Assembly: GCF_000312565.1 (NCBI RefSeq)
Contig: NZ_CALW02000009.1
Location: forward strand, 1 to 64,000
Direction of reading: 5' to 3'
DNA from: Bartonella rattaustraliani AUST/NH4
Lineage (GTDB): Bacteria; Pseudomonadota; Alphaproteobacteria; Rhizobiales; Rhizobiaceae
DNA: 64,000 nucleotides
A program made the position numbers and the translations under genes. The notes below the pieces were generated by a model that saw nothing but the letters and a program-made list of their open reading frames with translations, ran no database searches and was not told the DNA's origin. How positions within the stretch are numbered: position 1 is the first letter of the stretch; each line of letters starts with the position of its first letter. Shown here in pieces: positions 20,841 through 30,452 of the stretch.

Positions 20841-21491
20841 ATGAGTCATTTTAGTACAAAAGTTATTCCAGTTACATCTTTTCAACAAAATTGTACTTTG
20901 CTTTTTGATCATGAACAAAAAGTGGGTGTTTTAGTTGATCCTGGTGGTGATTGGTTTCGTATTCAAGAAGCGATTCAAAAGATGGGCGTTACCGTGGAAG
21001 CTATTTGGATTACGCATGGTCATTTTGATCATGTGGGAGCGGCAATGCAAGCAAAAGAGGCTCTTGGTGTCAAAATCATCGGTTCGCATCGCCATGATAA
21101 GCCGCTCATGGATTCTGTGAGAGAAAGTGCAGAAAGCTATGGTATTACTGAGGCACGTATTTGTATTCCTGATCAATGGTTAGAAGATGGCGATAGTGTT
21201 CAGTTTGCTGGACATGTGTTCAATGTTTTTCACACACCAGGACATTCCCCTGGGCATGTTATTTATTTCAACGAAAAACAACGTTTTGCTCTTTTGGGTG
21301 ATGTTCTTTTTCGTGGTTCTATTGGACGCACAGACTTTCCCTTCTGTTCTCATGAGGAATTGATTAAATCACTTCGAGAAAAGGTTTTTCCTTTGGGTGA
21401 TGATGTCCGTTTTATCTGTGGGCATGGTCCAGGGAGCCACATAGGTTATGAGCGCCAGTGGAATCCATTTCTGCAAGAACTTAAGATATAA
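20841..21491 (+). CDS. MBL-fold metallo-hydrolase (glyoxalase II-like)
   Basis: A 216-residue metallo-beta-lactamase-fold protein of the YcbL/GloB-like group. The dinuclear metal motif THGHFDH is at residues 58-64 (H59, H61, D63, H64). Further ligands lie in HTPGHSPGHV, in LGDVLFRGSIGRTDF (the bridging aspartate) and in the final ICGHGPGS. The absence of the C-terminal glyoxalase II substrate domain and the length favour the small YcbL type, often assigned as hydroxyacylglutathione hydrolase-like. AAAGGA precedes the ATG. It is divergent from the response regulator with 144 bases between. Confidence 0.92.
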   Translation: MSHFSTKVIPVTSFQQNCTLLFDHEQKVGVLVDPGGDWFRIQEAIQKMGVTVEAIWITHGHFDHVGAAMQAKEALGVKIIGSHRHDKPLMDSVRESAESYGITEARICIPDQWLEDGDSVQFAGHVFNVFHTPGHSPGHVIYFNEKQRFALLGDVLFRGSIGRTDFPFCSHEELIKSLREKVFPLGDDVRFICGHGPGSHIGYERQWNPFLQELKI

Positions 21492-21492
21492 T

Positions 21493-21523
21493 CGGAAAAA
21501 TACTTTTAAAAAGTATTTCTCCG
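21493..21523. terminator. Bidirectional terminator between the MBL hydrolase and BA14K genes
   Basis: A long AT-rich inverted repeat (CGGAAAAATACTTTT with AAAAGTATTTCTCCG, one mismatch/bulge) starts right after the hydrolase stop. It lies between two convergent genes, and its A and T tracts could serve both strands. Confidence 0.6.
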
Positions 21524-21560
21524 GTCATTTAAATTATTCTTTTATGAATGTTCATGAAAG

Positions 21561-22274
21561 TTAGTTTACTGGAGCATAACAAAAGTGGTCTAAACCGTCG
21601 AAACCTCGAAAAGTCCCTGTTTGAGGATTAAATGAACGGTATTTCTTCTTGCAATATTGAAGCCAGCTCTGAGTCCATGGTTTTTGGAGTTGTTGGTATG
21701 TTGTCGTTGATTGAACTTCATAAATAACCTGATTTCGTGGGACTTGTTGATATACGGTTTGCGGAACTTGTTGATAGACATACTGGTTTTGAGGGACAGG
21801 TTGATAGACAATCTGTGGCTGTTTTGGTTTTTTTAAGACATTGCCAAGAATTGCACCTGCTGCAAGGCCTATAAGACCTGCGGCTAAAGTATCTCCAGAG
21901 TCATTACGCGTTACACTGTGTTTATGTACATGGACATGCTTATGTGTTGTTGTTTTGCGTTCGATATGACGATGTATCTTGCGTTCAACATGATAATGTT
22001 TTTGTTCCCGCCTTTGATGATCGACATGATGGCGGTGGTAGTGATCAGTATAGTAAGGGTGAGGCTTACTCACAGAACGTGTGCTATAACTCTCAGAACT
22101 GCTGCTAAAATGATGAGAAGGAAAACGAGATTCCGCCTCTTTTTGTATCTTTTTCACTCTTTTCGTAAACTCATCAGAAATGGATGTTATATCTGCAAAT
22201 GCTGTGCCTAATGGTATCAAAACAGTTGCTGTTGATATCGCGGATAAAACCGCTAGTGTTGTCATTTTTTTCAT
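21561..22274 (-). CDS. BA14K family protein, His-rich exported variant
   Basis: A 237-residue exported protein. A signal peptide covers about residues 1-27 (MKKMTTLAVLSAISTATVLI, then PLGTAFA). A very His-rich region follows at about residues 70-130, with many HxH and HRH pairs. Next come a glycine-rich hydrophobic segment (LAAGLIGLAAGAILGNVL), four related Q-Y-V-x-Q-x-V-P units, and a C-terminal BA14K domain (SWLQYCKKKYRSFNPQTG and FRGFDG). BA14K proteins are Rhizobiales-specific surface or immunoreactive proteins, lectin-like in Brucella. The His-rich part may bind metal or haem, an inference. The start at 22274 has GAGGG 5 bases upstream; a start 4 codons upstream lacks one. Confidence 0.85.
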   Translation of the reverse strand: MKKMTTLAVLSAISTATVLIPLGTAFADITSISDEFTKRVKKIQKEAESRFPSHHFSSSSESYSTRSVSKPHPYYTDHYHRHHVDHQRREQKHYHVERKIHRHIERKTTTHKHVHVHKHSVTRNDSGDTLAAGLIGLAAGAILGNVLKKPKQPQIVYQPVPQNQYVYQQVPQTVYQQVPRNQVIYEVQSTTTYQQLQKPWTQSWLQYCKKKYRSFNPQTGTFRGFDGLDHFCYAPVN

Positions 22275-22286
22275 AATTGCCCTCAA

Positions 22287-22974
22287 TAAATTTGTATTGT
22301 ATTCGTAAATTTATTGTTCCCGTTTTACATGGTTGAAACTGAACATAATCTGAATGATTTTTGGCTTTATTTTGACAAAATAAATAAAAAGCTCTGTCGT
22401 TGAGCATAAATGGTAAAACTATAGAATAAAGTCGCAATATAAGGGTGTATTATTTAAAAATATGCATTTTTTGAGATTCATTTATAAGCGAATTTTTATA
22501 ATTATTATCATGTGTTATGATCATTGAAGTTTATAGGAAATATTATTCTTGAGATTTCTTGACTTCATAAGCTTTACAATATGAATTCTAGACGTATGAG
22601 CAATCGATATGGCCCTTTATCATTGTAAAGTGAGGGGATTATTATAGGGTTAGGGGCTTTAGAATAAAGTTTTCTTTACTTTGTATCATTCATAAAAATA
22701 TTGTCTTATTTCTCTGTTTTTTAAGAATCCTCTTATAAAAATTGGGTTTGCACTGTCTCGTTTTATGTGGGAGGTTTTGATAGAGAAGAAAATGCACTCT
22801 TTATGTGGCTGTTTTAGAATTGAAATATTTTGATTTGTTCTGAATGCGTTTTCAGTATTTTAGGAGAAATATGTAGAAATGAAGTCTGGTAAATTATTGA
22901 GAGGGAGGAGTATATAGTTCATAATATAGAGCATTTTTTTGATTTTCCTCTCTCACTTTTGGGGTGTTTTTATT
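22287..22974. other. Long AT-rich spacer, no gene
   Basis: Nearly 700 bases upstream of the BA14K gene with no open frame of coding character. It presumably holds the BA14K promoter. It runs into copy F of the repeat family. Confidence 0.5.
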
Positions 22975-23600
22975 GATTTAAAAGTGCGTTTCTTACAATT
23001 TGCGCTCTTGAAATGGGAGTACAGATTCATTGGGGGAGGAGGTGAAGTTGTAAAGGTAAAAAGCAATGTTCATCCTTATCATCCTCCTTTTAATTCTGCT
23101 TGACAGCTTTCAAAAGTCTCTAAAGCAATATTTTTAAGATAATGAAGATACCGCATTGTCTCAAGCTTTTGTTTCTTACGTTCTTTAATGGGATCACGAC
23201 CTTCACGCAAACCACGTTGCACATTCACAGACTTGTTTTAAAGAGACTTCTCTTAGAGCTTCTAAGCCCATTTCGCAGCATTGTTTTAGTGAATTGTATA
23301 GCGATAAGTCCATTGCGCACTACCATCTTCACATTTATAAAAATGAAAAGCCAGCACCCTTATTCTCTTTACCAGCTCATGGTATATTCATCAACGCATG
23401 GCGTTGCAACAACCCTTGCATGAAGGCGGTTCATGAGAGGTATTTTCCCTTCTTCCCACACTCATTTGTGTCTATATGCCAATCCCGTATATGAGGTACA
23501 AGCCAAGTGAATAAAATTGATTCAAGATAAAGTGGTTTGAAATGAGAGAATCTTACGGGTATTCGGGGTTGTAATTCAAGGTGATAAACGACAAAAAAAC
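22975..23600 (-). repeat. Integrase-5'-end repeat, copy F (long)
   Basis: One of the most complete copies. It runs from the shared upstream block (GAATCTTACGGGTATTCGGG, AAGTGAATAAAATTGATTC) through the arm-binding domain (counterparts of REGRDPIKERKK in the minus reading) and beyond, reaching the W-F/L-x-P-L region near 23050. Frameshifts and an internal stop interrupt the frame. The plus-strand open frames at 23142-23494 are shadows of it. Confidence 0.75.
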
Positions 23601-24575
23601 TGATGAAACAGTGTGTTTTGTGAATGAGGATGGCATAGCGTTCTCAGTTTCGAGAAAATGCTTTCAATTGTTTCTTCTTGTCTTAATTGAGCAGCGTGTA
23701 TAGGTATTTGCTTTTTGAAATTGTGTGCTGATTTTTGAGATTTGTTTGCATGCATGTTTGATAAAATCCTATACTAAATTTTTAGGGTGTTGTCCGCATT
23801 TACAACAAAGAAGTTGTCTTTTGGGTGCTCATTAAAGTGCTGTGGTTTGTTCGGGTAGAATGGAAAAAAGACATCTGTTTGAAATTTACTCTATTTCTGT
23901 TTTGAAATGAAGCATATGCTCTTATCTTCCCAACTAATGGGAATGGTGTCTCTACGAGAAAAGCGCGTATCAAAAGGATATCACTCTAGATGCGTTTATG
24001 GGATTGTAGGCGATTATCGCTGATCATATATTTTCACTCTTTCTTTATTTACAAAGAAATACTGCTTTATTTTTGAAAGATGATCTTTGAATACTCCAAG
24101 TTGAATTATATTATAAAAGCTTTTGTTTCATTTCCTTTTTTCAAAGTTGTTTTCTCTATTTTCAAAAGCTCTTTAGCCATTTCTGATGGTTTCTTTACAT
24201 CGCACAACGTTTTTATGATATGTTTCTTTATGCTTGCTATGGGATATTTTAATGGAATTGCCTCCTTTCGTGAAGGGTGGATTATTTTTTCTCTTTATCG
24301 CTTTTGCAAAGGAGAGTTCTTCCGCACTGTTAAAATTATGGGTACTGTTAAACCGTATATGAAGAGATATTCAATTAAGACCGATGATCTGAAATGATGA
24401 TATGGGAAGGATTTTCTTGTGTAATGGCTTTTTTACATTGTTTTGAGTGCGTTTTCTGACATTGCTTTTCAATGAAATTAAAGTTTTATTTATTGAGGGG
24501 AGCATATTTTATGGGATAGTGTTTCTTACCGGTTTTTTATTAAGATTTTAGAGGGAATAAAATTGATTTTGAAGG
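23601..24575. other. Spacer of about 1 kb, one doubtful open frame
   Basis: This stretch separates copy F from uvrB. The only longer open frame is 24080-24397 plus (105 codons), which encodes a hydrophobic, Phe-rich protein without recognisable family and without a Shine-Dalgarno sequence. I do not call it a gene. The rest is AT-rich with no clear element. Confidence 0.45.
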
Positions 24576-26903
24576 CTATAAGAGTTTGAAGTTATTGATT
24601 GGGGGAGTTTTTTTTGTTGTCTTATTAAGGGTGTTTTTGCGTGCTCTTCTTTTGACATTTGGGTTCTTTAAAATTGGGGTGTCTATGGCTGGATCTTCCT
24701 GATCAAAATCTGGTTTGGCGGAAAGGTTTGGTTGTGTTATAGGGTCATGGTTGGATTGTTCGCTGTGATGTTTTAAAGGGTCGTCTGCTATTTCTAGTTC
24801 TATTTTTTGTAGCTGTTTGATTTCATCACGCAAGCGTGCTGCTTCTTCAAAGTTTAGATCAGCGGCTGATTCACGCATTGCTTTTTCGAGATTTTGAATA
24901 TGGATTGCTAAATTTTTTTCACCCCTATTATTTTGTGTAATAAAATCAGGAATATTGATAGGAGTATGGTGGTCTTTTTCTCCTGAATGGAGAATATCAT
25001 CGATATTTTTTTTGATACTTTTCGGTGTGATATGATGTTCTTTATTGTAGGCTATCTGTTTTTGCCGACGTCGTTGCGTTTCTTGTAAAGCGCGTTCTAT
25101 AGAGCCCGTTATTGTATCGGCATAGAGAATAACGTGGCCATCTACGTTGCGTGCAGCGCGTCCAATTGTTTGGATCAATGAGGTTTCAGAGCGCAAAAAA
25201 CCTTCTTTGTCGGCATCTAAAATGGCAACAAAACCACATTCTGGAATATCCAGACCTTCTCGGAGTAGGTTAATGCCGATGAGAACATCAAAGGTGCCAA
25301 GCCGTAGATCGCGAAGAATTTCAATACGTTCTAGTGTATCAATGTCGGAATGCATATAGCGTACCCGAATAGCTTGCTCATGGAGATATTCTGTGAGATC
25401 TTCAGCCATGCGCTTGGTTAGAACCGTTACTAATGTACGGTAGCCTTTTTGAAGTGTCTTGCGAATTTCATTCACAACATCATCAACTTGGTTGGTTGCT
25501 GGGCGTACTTCGACTTGTGGGTCGACAAGCCCTGTTGGGCGAATAATTTGTTCAGCAAAAATGCCATGAGATTGTTCTATTTCCCAGCGTCCAGGTGTTG
25601 CAGAGACAGCAATTGTTTGTGGGCGCATGGCATCCCATTCTTCAAAGCGTAAAGGACGATTGTCCATACAAGAAGGCAGACGAAATCCATATTCTGCTAA
25701 GGTTGCTTTGCGCCGAAAGTCACCTCGATACATGCCACCAATTTGTGGAATAGTGACATGGCTTTCATCGATAAAAACGATAGCATTGCTTGGAATATAT
25801 TCGAACAAGGTTGGTGGTGGTTCACCTGGTTGTCGTCCTGTTAAATAGCGTGAATAATTTTCAATTCCCGCGCATGATCCGGTTGTATCCAACATTTCCA
25901 AATCAAAAATTGTACGTTGTTCTAAACGTTGTGCTTCTAACAAGCGCCCAGCAGAATTCAATTCATCGAGGCGTTGAGCTAGTTCCATTTTGATCGATTT
26001 CATTGCTTGATTTAATGTTGGGCGCGGTGTAACATAGTGCGAGTTGGCATAAATTTTAATCGATTGAAGCGCGTCTGTTTTTTGTCCTGTAAGCGGATCA
26101 AATTCTGTAATTGTTTCCACTTCATCACCAAAGAGGGAAATACGCCAAGCACGATCTTCAAGATGCGCTGGAAAAATTTCAATTGTATCGCCTCGGACTC
26201 GAAAAGAACCACGAATGAAGTTAATGTCTTGTCGATAATAATGTTGGGAAACTAAATCAGCCAGTAATTTGCGTTGATTGATCTTCTCTCCTTTTTTTAT
26301 TTGCAAGCTCATGGCAGTGTAGGTTTCTACCGAGCCGATTCCGTAGATACAGGATACGGAGGCAACAATAATGGCATCATCACGTTCAAGGACAGCGCGT
26401 GTTGCAGCATGGCGCATACGGTCGATTTGCTCATTAATGGAGGATTCTTTTTCAATATATGTGTCGGAGCGTGCAACGTAAGCTTCGGGCTGATAATAGT
26501 CGTAATAAGAAACAAAATATTCAACAGAATTGTGGGGAAAAAAACTTTTAAACTCTCCGTAAAGTTGTGCTGCCAGAGTTTTGTTGGGGGCTAAAATGAG
26601 AGCTGGGCGCTGTATTTTTTCAATGATTTTGGCCATTGTATAGGTTTTTCCTGATCCGGTAACGCCCAAAAGCACTTGCGTGCGTTCATCATTTTTAATC
26701 CCCTCAACAAGCGTTTTAATTGCTTGTGGTTGGTCGCCTGCAGCTTCAAAAGGGGTTTTGAGTTGAAATGGAATACCACCTTCAGATTTTTCAGGACGAA
26801 CAGGGCGGTGAGGTGTCCACAATGTGCCATTTTTAAAAAGAGGATTGCCTGACGCAATAAGGGCAGAAAGAGCTTCTACTGTTGCTGTGACACCATTTTT
26901 CAT
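24576..26903 (-). CDS. uvrB: Excinuclease ABC subunit B
   Basis: A 775-residue DNA-damage recognition helicase of nucleotide excision repair, acting with UvrA and UvrC. Walker A is GVTGSGKT at residues 80-87. The beta-hairpin that inserts into DNA is near [15 protein letters not shown] (about 130-145). The DESH box, the ATP-binding motif LREGLDIPE and QTIGRAARN follow, and a UVR domain ([20 protein letters not shown]) sits near residues 660-695. It is about 100 residues longer than E. coli UvrB, with roughly 40 extra at the N-terminus and a basic/polar C-terminal tail, as in other Rhizobiales. AAAGGATG precedes the ATG. Likely monocistronic. Confidence 0.97.
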   Translation of the reverse strand: MKNGVTATVEALSALIASGNPLFKNGTLWTPHRPVRPEKSEGGIPFQLKTPFEAAGDQPQAIKTLVEGIKNDERTQVLLGVTGSGKTYTMAKIIEKIQRPALILAPNKTLAAQLYGEFKSFFPHNSVEYFVSYYDYYQPEAYVARSDTYIEKESSINEQIDRMRHAATRAVLERDDAIIVASVSCIYGIGSVETYTAMSLQIKKGEKINQRKLLADLVSQHYYRQDINFIRGSFRVRGDTIEIFPAHLEDRAWRISLFGDEVETITEFDPLTGQKTDALQSIKIYANSHYVTPRPTLNQAMKSIKMELAQRLDELNSAGRLLEAQRLEQRTIFDLEMLDTTGSCAGIENYSRYLTGRQPGEPPPTLFEYIPSNAIVFIDESHVTIPQIGGMYRGDFRRKATLAEYGFRLPSCMDNRPLRFEEWDAMRPQTIAVSATPGRWEIEQSHGIFAEQIIRPTGLVDPQVEVRPATNQVDDVVNEIRKTLQKGYRTLVTVLTKRMAEDLTEYLHEQAIRVRYMHSDIDTLERIEILRDLRLGTFDVLIGINLLREGLDIPECGFVAILDADKEGFLRSETSLIQTIGRAARNVDGHVILYADTITGSIERALQETQRRRQKQIAYNKEHHITPKSIKKNIDDILHSGEKDHHTPINIPDFITQNNRGEKNLAIHIQNLEKAMRESAADLNFEEAARLRDEIKQLQKIELEIADDPLKHHSEQSNHDPITQPNLSAKPDFDQEDPAIDTPILKNPNVKRRARKNTLNKTTKKTPPINNFKLL

Positions 26904-27161
26904 TGTCGCATCCTTTGAGAGAAATGTTCGTCGTTCTTAAAGACAATACCAAACTTTACAACACCATCAAGATAACGGCAAAACGTTACTGAAAAACTTT
27001 ATGACAATTGGCGGAACATTATAGAGAGACTTTGGTTAGGGGTGGGTATGTGTATTCATTCATTAGGGGTTTTAAAGTAGGGTGCATTTACGGTTTATAC
27101 TACTTGTTTAACGCTATCATGATGTTAAGAGGGGATTTGTATCATATTCACCATAACGGTT

Positions 27162-27491
27162 TTATGGAGAATAACTGTGTTGACTCTCGTTTGTTATTGG
27201 AAATATTGTATATGTGCGATAAAGGTCGTTACCATCTTTAAATGAGAGATAACGAGATGAAACCCAACCGATTTGCGTGTTATATTTGATGTAGCACCAA
27301 TTTCCTTGACAAGCTTGGACAAAGATCAATTCTCCTATGGGAATTAAACCACGAACTGCATATTGTGTGTTTGGTCCTGTTCTCAAATTAAGATTTCTTA
27401 TCACAAAAGCATCTGTGGGATTTTCTGCTTTGGATGCTGCTATGCTTAAAAGAAAAGGACCAAATACAAAAAAAAATATTAATTTTTTCAT
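27162..27491 (-). CDS. Exported SH3-domain protein
   Basis: A 109-residue protein with a signal peptide (about residues 1-22, MKKLIFFFVFGPFLLSIAAS). A bacterial SH3 domain of the SH3_3/YgiM type follows, with LNLRTGPNTQYAVRGLIPIGE and the closing IGWVSSRYLSF. Bacterial SH3 domains usually bind peptidoglycan or peptides in the periplasm. The protein is a minimal single-domain form with a polar tail of about 25 residues. No operon partner is visible; it lies between uvrB and greA. Confidence 0.85.
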   Translation of the reverse strand: MKKLIFFFVFGPFLLSIAASKAENPTDAFVIRNLNLRTGPNTQYAVRGLIPIGELIFVQACQGNWCYIKYNTQIGWVSSRYLSFKDGNDLYRTYTIFPITNESQHSYSP

Positions 27492-27816
27492 TTTTCTGTA
27501 GGGAATTTCTTTAAAGGTTTTATTCTTTCTTCATACAAGATGTCTTTCTCTAAGTTATGATAAAACAGAAAGAAATGCAATTCTTTCTTCTTCAGGATCT
27601 TGATATTGGGAACAGAGTTTAACGCTTTAAATATCAAAAATATTAGAGTGTTTAACATAATTGGTGAATGCTTTGTTTTCTTTTCTATTTTTATATGGAA
27701 AACAGGAATACTGTCCTATATAATAAGGCATATTATTTTTCGGATTCCAAAAGCAATTTTGGAAGCCGTTTTTTGTATTTTTATTAAGCTTTCCGTGTAA
27801 CAGAAAGGGACGGATT
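27492..27816. other. Spacer upstream of greA
   Basis: 325 bases between the divergent SH3 gene and greA. A 66-codon plus frame (27600-27800) has no family character. The promoters of both flanking genes should lie here, but no boxes can be assigned confidently. Confidence 0.4.
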
Positions 27817-28290
27817 ATGAAAAAAGTTCCGATGACTACAGCTGGTTTTGAAAGTCTTAAAGAAGAATTACGTTGGCGTCAACAACAGGAACGTCCACGG
27901 ATTATTGAAGCAATTTCTGAGGCACGTGCGCATGGCGATTTGTCAGAAAACGCTGAATATCACGCCGCTAAAGAGGCGCAAAGCCATAATGAGGGACGTA
28001 TCAATGAACTTGAAGATTATATTGCACGGGCCGAAGTTATTAATGTTTCGCGTCTTTCAGGCGACAAAATTAAATTTGGAGCAACGATAAAGCTTCTAGA
28101 TGAAGATACTGAAGAGAAAAAGGTTTATCAGATCGTTGGGGATCAGGAAGCTGATGTGAAAGTTGGTAAAATTTCTATTTCTTCACCTATTGCACGTGCA
28201 CTTATTGGGAAACAAGAGGGTGATGTGGTTGAAGTGAATGCACCAGGTGGTGCGCATAATTATGAAATTATTGAGGTTCAATACATCTAA
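27817..28290 (+). CDS. greA: Transcription elongation factor GreA
   Basis: A 157-residue secondary-channel factor that stimulates transcript cleavage in backtracked RNA polymerase. The N-terminal coiled coil covers about residues 1-75, and its tip carries the acidic [20 protein letters not shown] with the catalytic D and E. The C-terminal FKBP-like domain includes [20 protein letters not shown] and [12 protein letters not shown]. The length equals E. coli GreA (158). A strong AGGGACGG element precedes the ATG. It is followed after about 20 bases by the glycosyltransferase gene, the same order as greA-lpsB in Sinorhizobium. Confidence 0.97.
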   Translation: MKKVPMTTAGFESLKEELRWRQQQERPRIIEAISEARAHGDLSENAEYHAAKEAQSHNEGRINELEDYIARAEVINVSRLSGDKIKFGATIKLLDEDTEEKKVYQIVGDQEADVKVGKISISSPIARALIGKQEGDVVEVNAPGGAHNYEIIEVQYI

Positions 28291-28309
28291 GCTGTGACGC
28301 CTGTGAAAG

Positions 28310-29392
28310 ATGATGCTTATGAATGATAATTCTTATGCCTTTAGAGAAATTGAGGTGATCGTTCCTCACTTTAAAAAGCGTTTGTCAGGCGTAACATCTA
28401 CGGTTATTCAACTCATTCCATTGCAGTGCAAGCAGGGGGTGTATATATCTACTTTTGGGTTTGGATTGCCTAAAAGCTTGCCTTCTCTTGCCTTTGGGGA
28501 CCTTTTCGGGCTTTGGAAAAGCCCTAGAGGTAAGCCGTTTCGTATTTGGCATGCACGACGTAATATTGAGATGCTTTGTGGCATTTTTTTGCGCGATGTT
28601 TTGCGAATGAAGCTTAAACTCGTTTTTACATCGGCTTCTCGGCGTCAACATAAGCCTTTTACCAAATGGTTAATTCGCCGTATGGATAGAGTTATTGCGA
28701 CCAGTGTCTGTACAGGAACCTATTTAGAAGTGCCTCATAAGGTTATTATGCATGGTGTGGATGTGGAGCGTTTTTCACCACCAAAAACGGTTGACGACTG
28801 TTTTTCTTCTTCCGGATTTTCTGGGAAATATGCAGTGGGCTGTTTTGGACGTGTGCGGTACTTAAAGGGTACTGACTTGTTTGTGGAGGCAATGATAGCG
28901 CTCCTTCCACGCTATCCTGAGTGGACAGCGCTTATTGCTGGGCGAACCACAGAACAGCATTATCATTTTGAAAAAAAGCTACGCCAAAAGATTGCTAAAG
29001 CGGGGTTAGAAGATCGCATTATTTTTCTTGGTGAAGTGTTGAATACACCTCTATGGTATCGCCGCTTGTCGCTTTATGTGGCACCTTCTCGTCTGGAAGG
29101 TTTTGGTTTGACGCCATTGGAAGCAATGGCCTCACAAACAGCTGTAGTGACGAGTGATGTAGGAATTTTTAAAGAATTGGTGGTTGAAGGAACTGGAACA
29201 GTTGTTAAAGCAGGAGAAGGGGCAGCTTTAATGGCGGCGATTGAACCTTATTTTGCTGATTTAGAAAAAACAATGGCAGCAGGAAAAAAGGCTTTAACGC
29301 ATGTTCGTACGCACTTTCCTTTGGAAAAAGAAGCGAAGGAAATTGGAAGCGTTTATGAAGAAATATTTGCAGAAAAAAACATTTTAAAATAG
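28310..29392 (+). CDS. lpsB: LPS core mannosyltransferase, glycosyltransferase family 4
   Basis: A 360-residue GT-B glycosyltransferase. The donor-binding half shows VGCFGRVRYLKGTDLFVEAM (about residues 175-195), EDRIIFLGEV and the nucleotide-sugar signature PSRLEGFGLTPLEAMA with the E-x7-E glutamates. It matches LpsB/LpcC of rhizobia, which transfers mannose from GDP-mannose to the inner LPS core. The name rests on family resemblance plus the greA-lpsB gene order. Unlike in Sinorhizobium, no further lps genes follow. The start may be the first ATG or the third (28319); neither has a strong ribosome-binding site, so coupling to greA is possible. Confidence 0.85.
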   Translation: MMLMNDNSYAFREIEVIVPHFKKRLSGVTSTVIQLIPLQCKQGVYISTFGFGLPKSLPSLAFGDLFGLWKSPRGKPFRIWHARRNIEMLCGIFLRDVLRMKLKLVFTSASRRQHKPFTKWLIRRMDRVIATSVCTGTYLEVPHKVIMHGVDVERFSPPKTVDDCFSSSGFSGKYAVGCFGRVRYLKGTDLFVEAMIALLPRYPEWTALIAGRTTEQHYHFEKKLRQKIAKAGLEDRIIFLGEVLNTPLWYRRLSLYVAPSRLEGFGLTPLEAMASQTAVVTSDVGIFKELVVEGTGTVVKAGEGAALMAAIEPYFADLEKTMAAGKKALTHVRTHFPLEKEAKEIGSVYEEIFAEKNILK

Positions 29393-29664
29393 ATCAAATT
29401 TTTTTGAGAAGTAGCAAATTTCTCTTTTTATGATCTCTTATCATCATTTCAGTAAATAGATTGATCATAATTTATGGTTTCATAGAAATAGAGCATGCTT
29501 CTGAGAGATGATAAGTTTTCTTTTGATAAAAAGATATACGTTGGTGTTTTTTAAGATAATGGTGTTCGGTGTAATAAATATAAAGGGATATGGAATGAGC
29601 ATTTTTAGCTAAGGTGATCGTTGGGGACTAGAAATACGATATGAATGACGTGAAAGAGGTGATT

Positions 29665-30115
29665 TTATGCGTATTGGTTTTGAAGATTCCGCATTGCGTC
29701 ATGCTTTTGTTTCTCACGTTCTTTAATGGGATCACGACCTTCACGCAAAATAGAACACCACCGTGTTGCATGTTCATGGGCTTGTTTTAAAGAGACCTCT
29801 CTTAGAGTTCCTAAGCTCATTTCGCGGCGGCGTCCGTGAATCGTATAACGATAAATCCATTGTGCGCCACCATCTTCATGCTTATAAAGGTACAAGCCGG
29901 CTCCATCATACTATTTGCCAGCCCAATGTTGCGACAGCCTTTGCATTAAGGCGATTCATTAAGAGCCGTTTTTCCTCCTTTCTTATACAAATTTATCCAC
30001 ACACTCATCCCACTTGTTATGTGCAAGTGAGTAGTTTTGATTGATTCAACATAAACAGGTTTGGAATAAGAGAATCTTACGTTATTCGGGACTCTCATTC
30101 AACATACAAAACAGT
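29665..30115 (-). repeat. Integrase-5'-end repeat, copy G (key copy with readable domain)
   Basis: This copy reveals the nature of the family. An uninterrupted 76-codon frame (29665-29895) encodes YLYKHEDGGAQWIYRYTI, GRRREMSLGTLREVSLKQAH and WCSILREGRDPIKEREKQK. These are the arm-type DNA-binding (DUF4102) domain of P4-like tyrosine integrases. Upstream codons (about 29900-29970) are frame-broken, and no catalytic domain follows. About 200 bases of shared upstream DNA extend to 30115. It lies between lpsB and trkH. Confidence 0.85.
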
Positions 30116-30119
30116 AAAT

Positions 30120-30270
30120 TATCATTATAAATCAATGTCTTATATATTGCATACAAACCAGTGAACAAAATTGATTTAATATAAAGTGGTTTGAAATGAG
30201 AGAAACTTAACAGTACTCGGGACTATGATTCAAGGGGAGAAACGAAAAATAATCTTTATGAATCAATATG
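30120..30270 (-). repeat. Partial tandem duplicate of the repeat's upstream block
   Basis: Directly behind copy G, the outer part of the unit occurs a second time: AGTGAACAAAATTGATTTAA, AAAGTGGTTTGAAATGAGAG, then AACAGTACTCGGGACTATGA and a run ending in TTTATGAATCAATATG. The integrase part is missing. It suggests a local duplication or nested insertion. Confidence 0.65.
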
Positions 30271-30452
30271 GTACGTGTAGATGTTGTCTTACTGCTTATG
30301 TCATACCAAGTGTATCGATGACGTTTTTCATTTGAGAGCATAGCATAATATGGTGCTTTTTCTTAAAAGAATGGAGCTATGAAAGCTGTCCCGGTTAGCT
30401 CTAGGGGGGGGCCTTTTTTTAGTATTATAAAATGAAACGCTATGTTTTAAAA

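Noticed and set aside
24080-24397. 105-codon hydrophobic open frame
   Set aside because: No Shine-Dalgarno sequence, no family resemblance and low-complexity Phe/Ile composition typical of AT-rich non-coding DNA. It could still be a fragment of a lost membrane protein.
26274-26594. 106-codon open frame opposite uvrB
   Set aside because: It is a shadow of the uvrB coding sequence.
27008-27241. 77-codon plus-strand open frame
   Set aside because: It overlaps the 3' end of the convergent SH3 gene and has no start signal or family.
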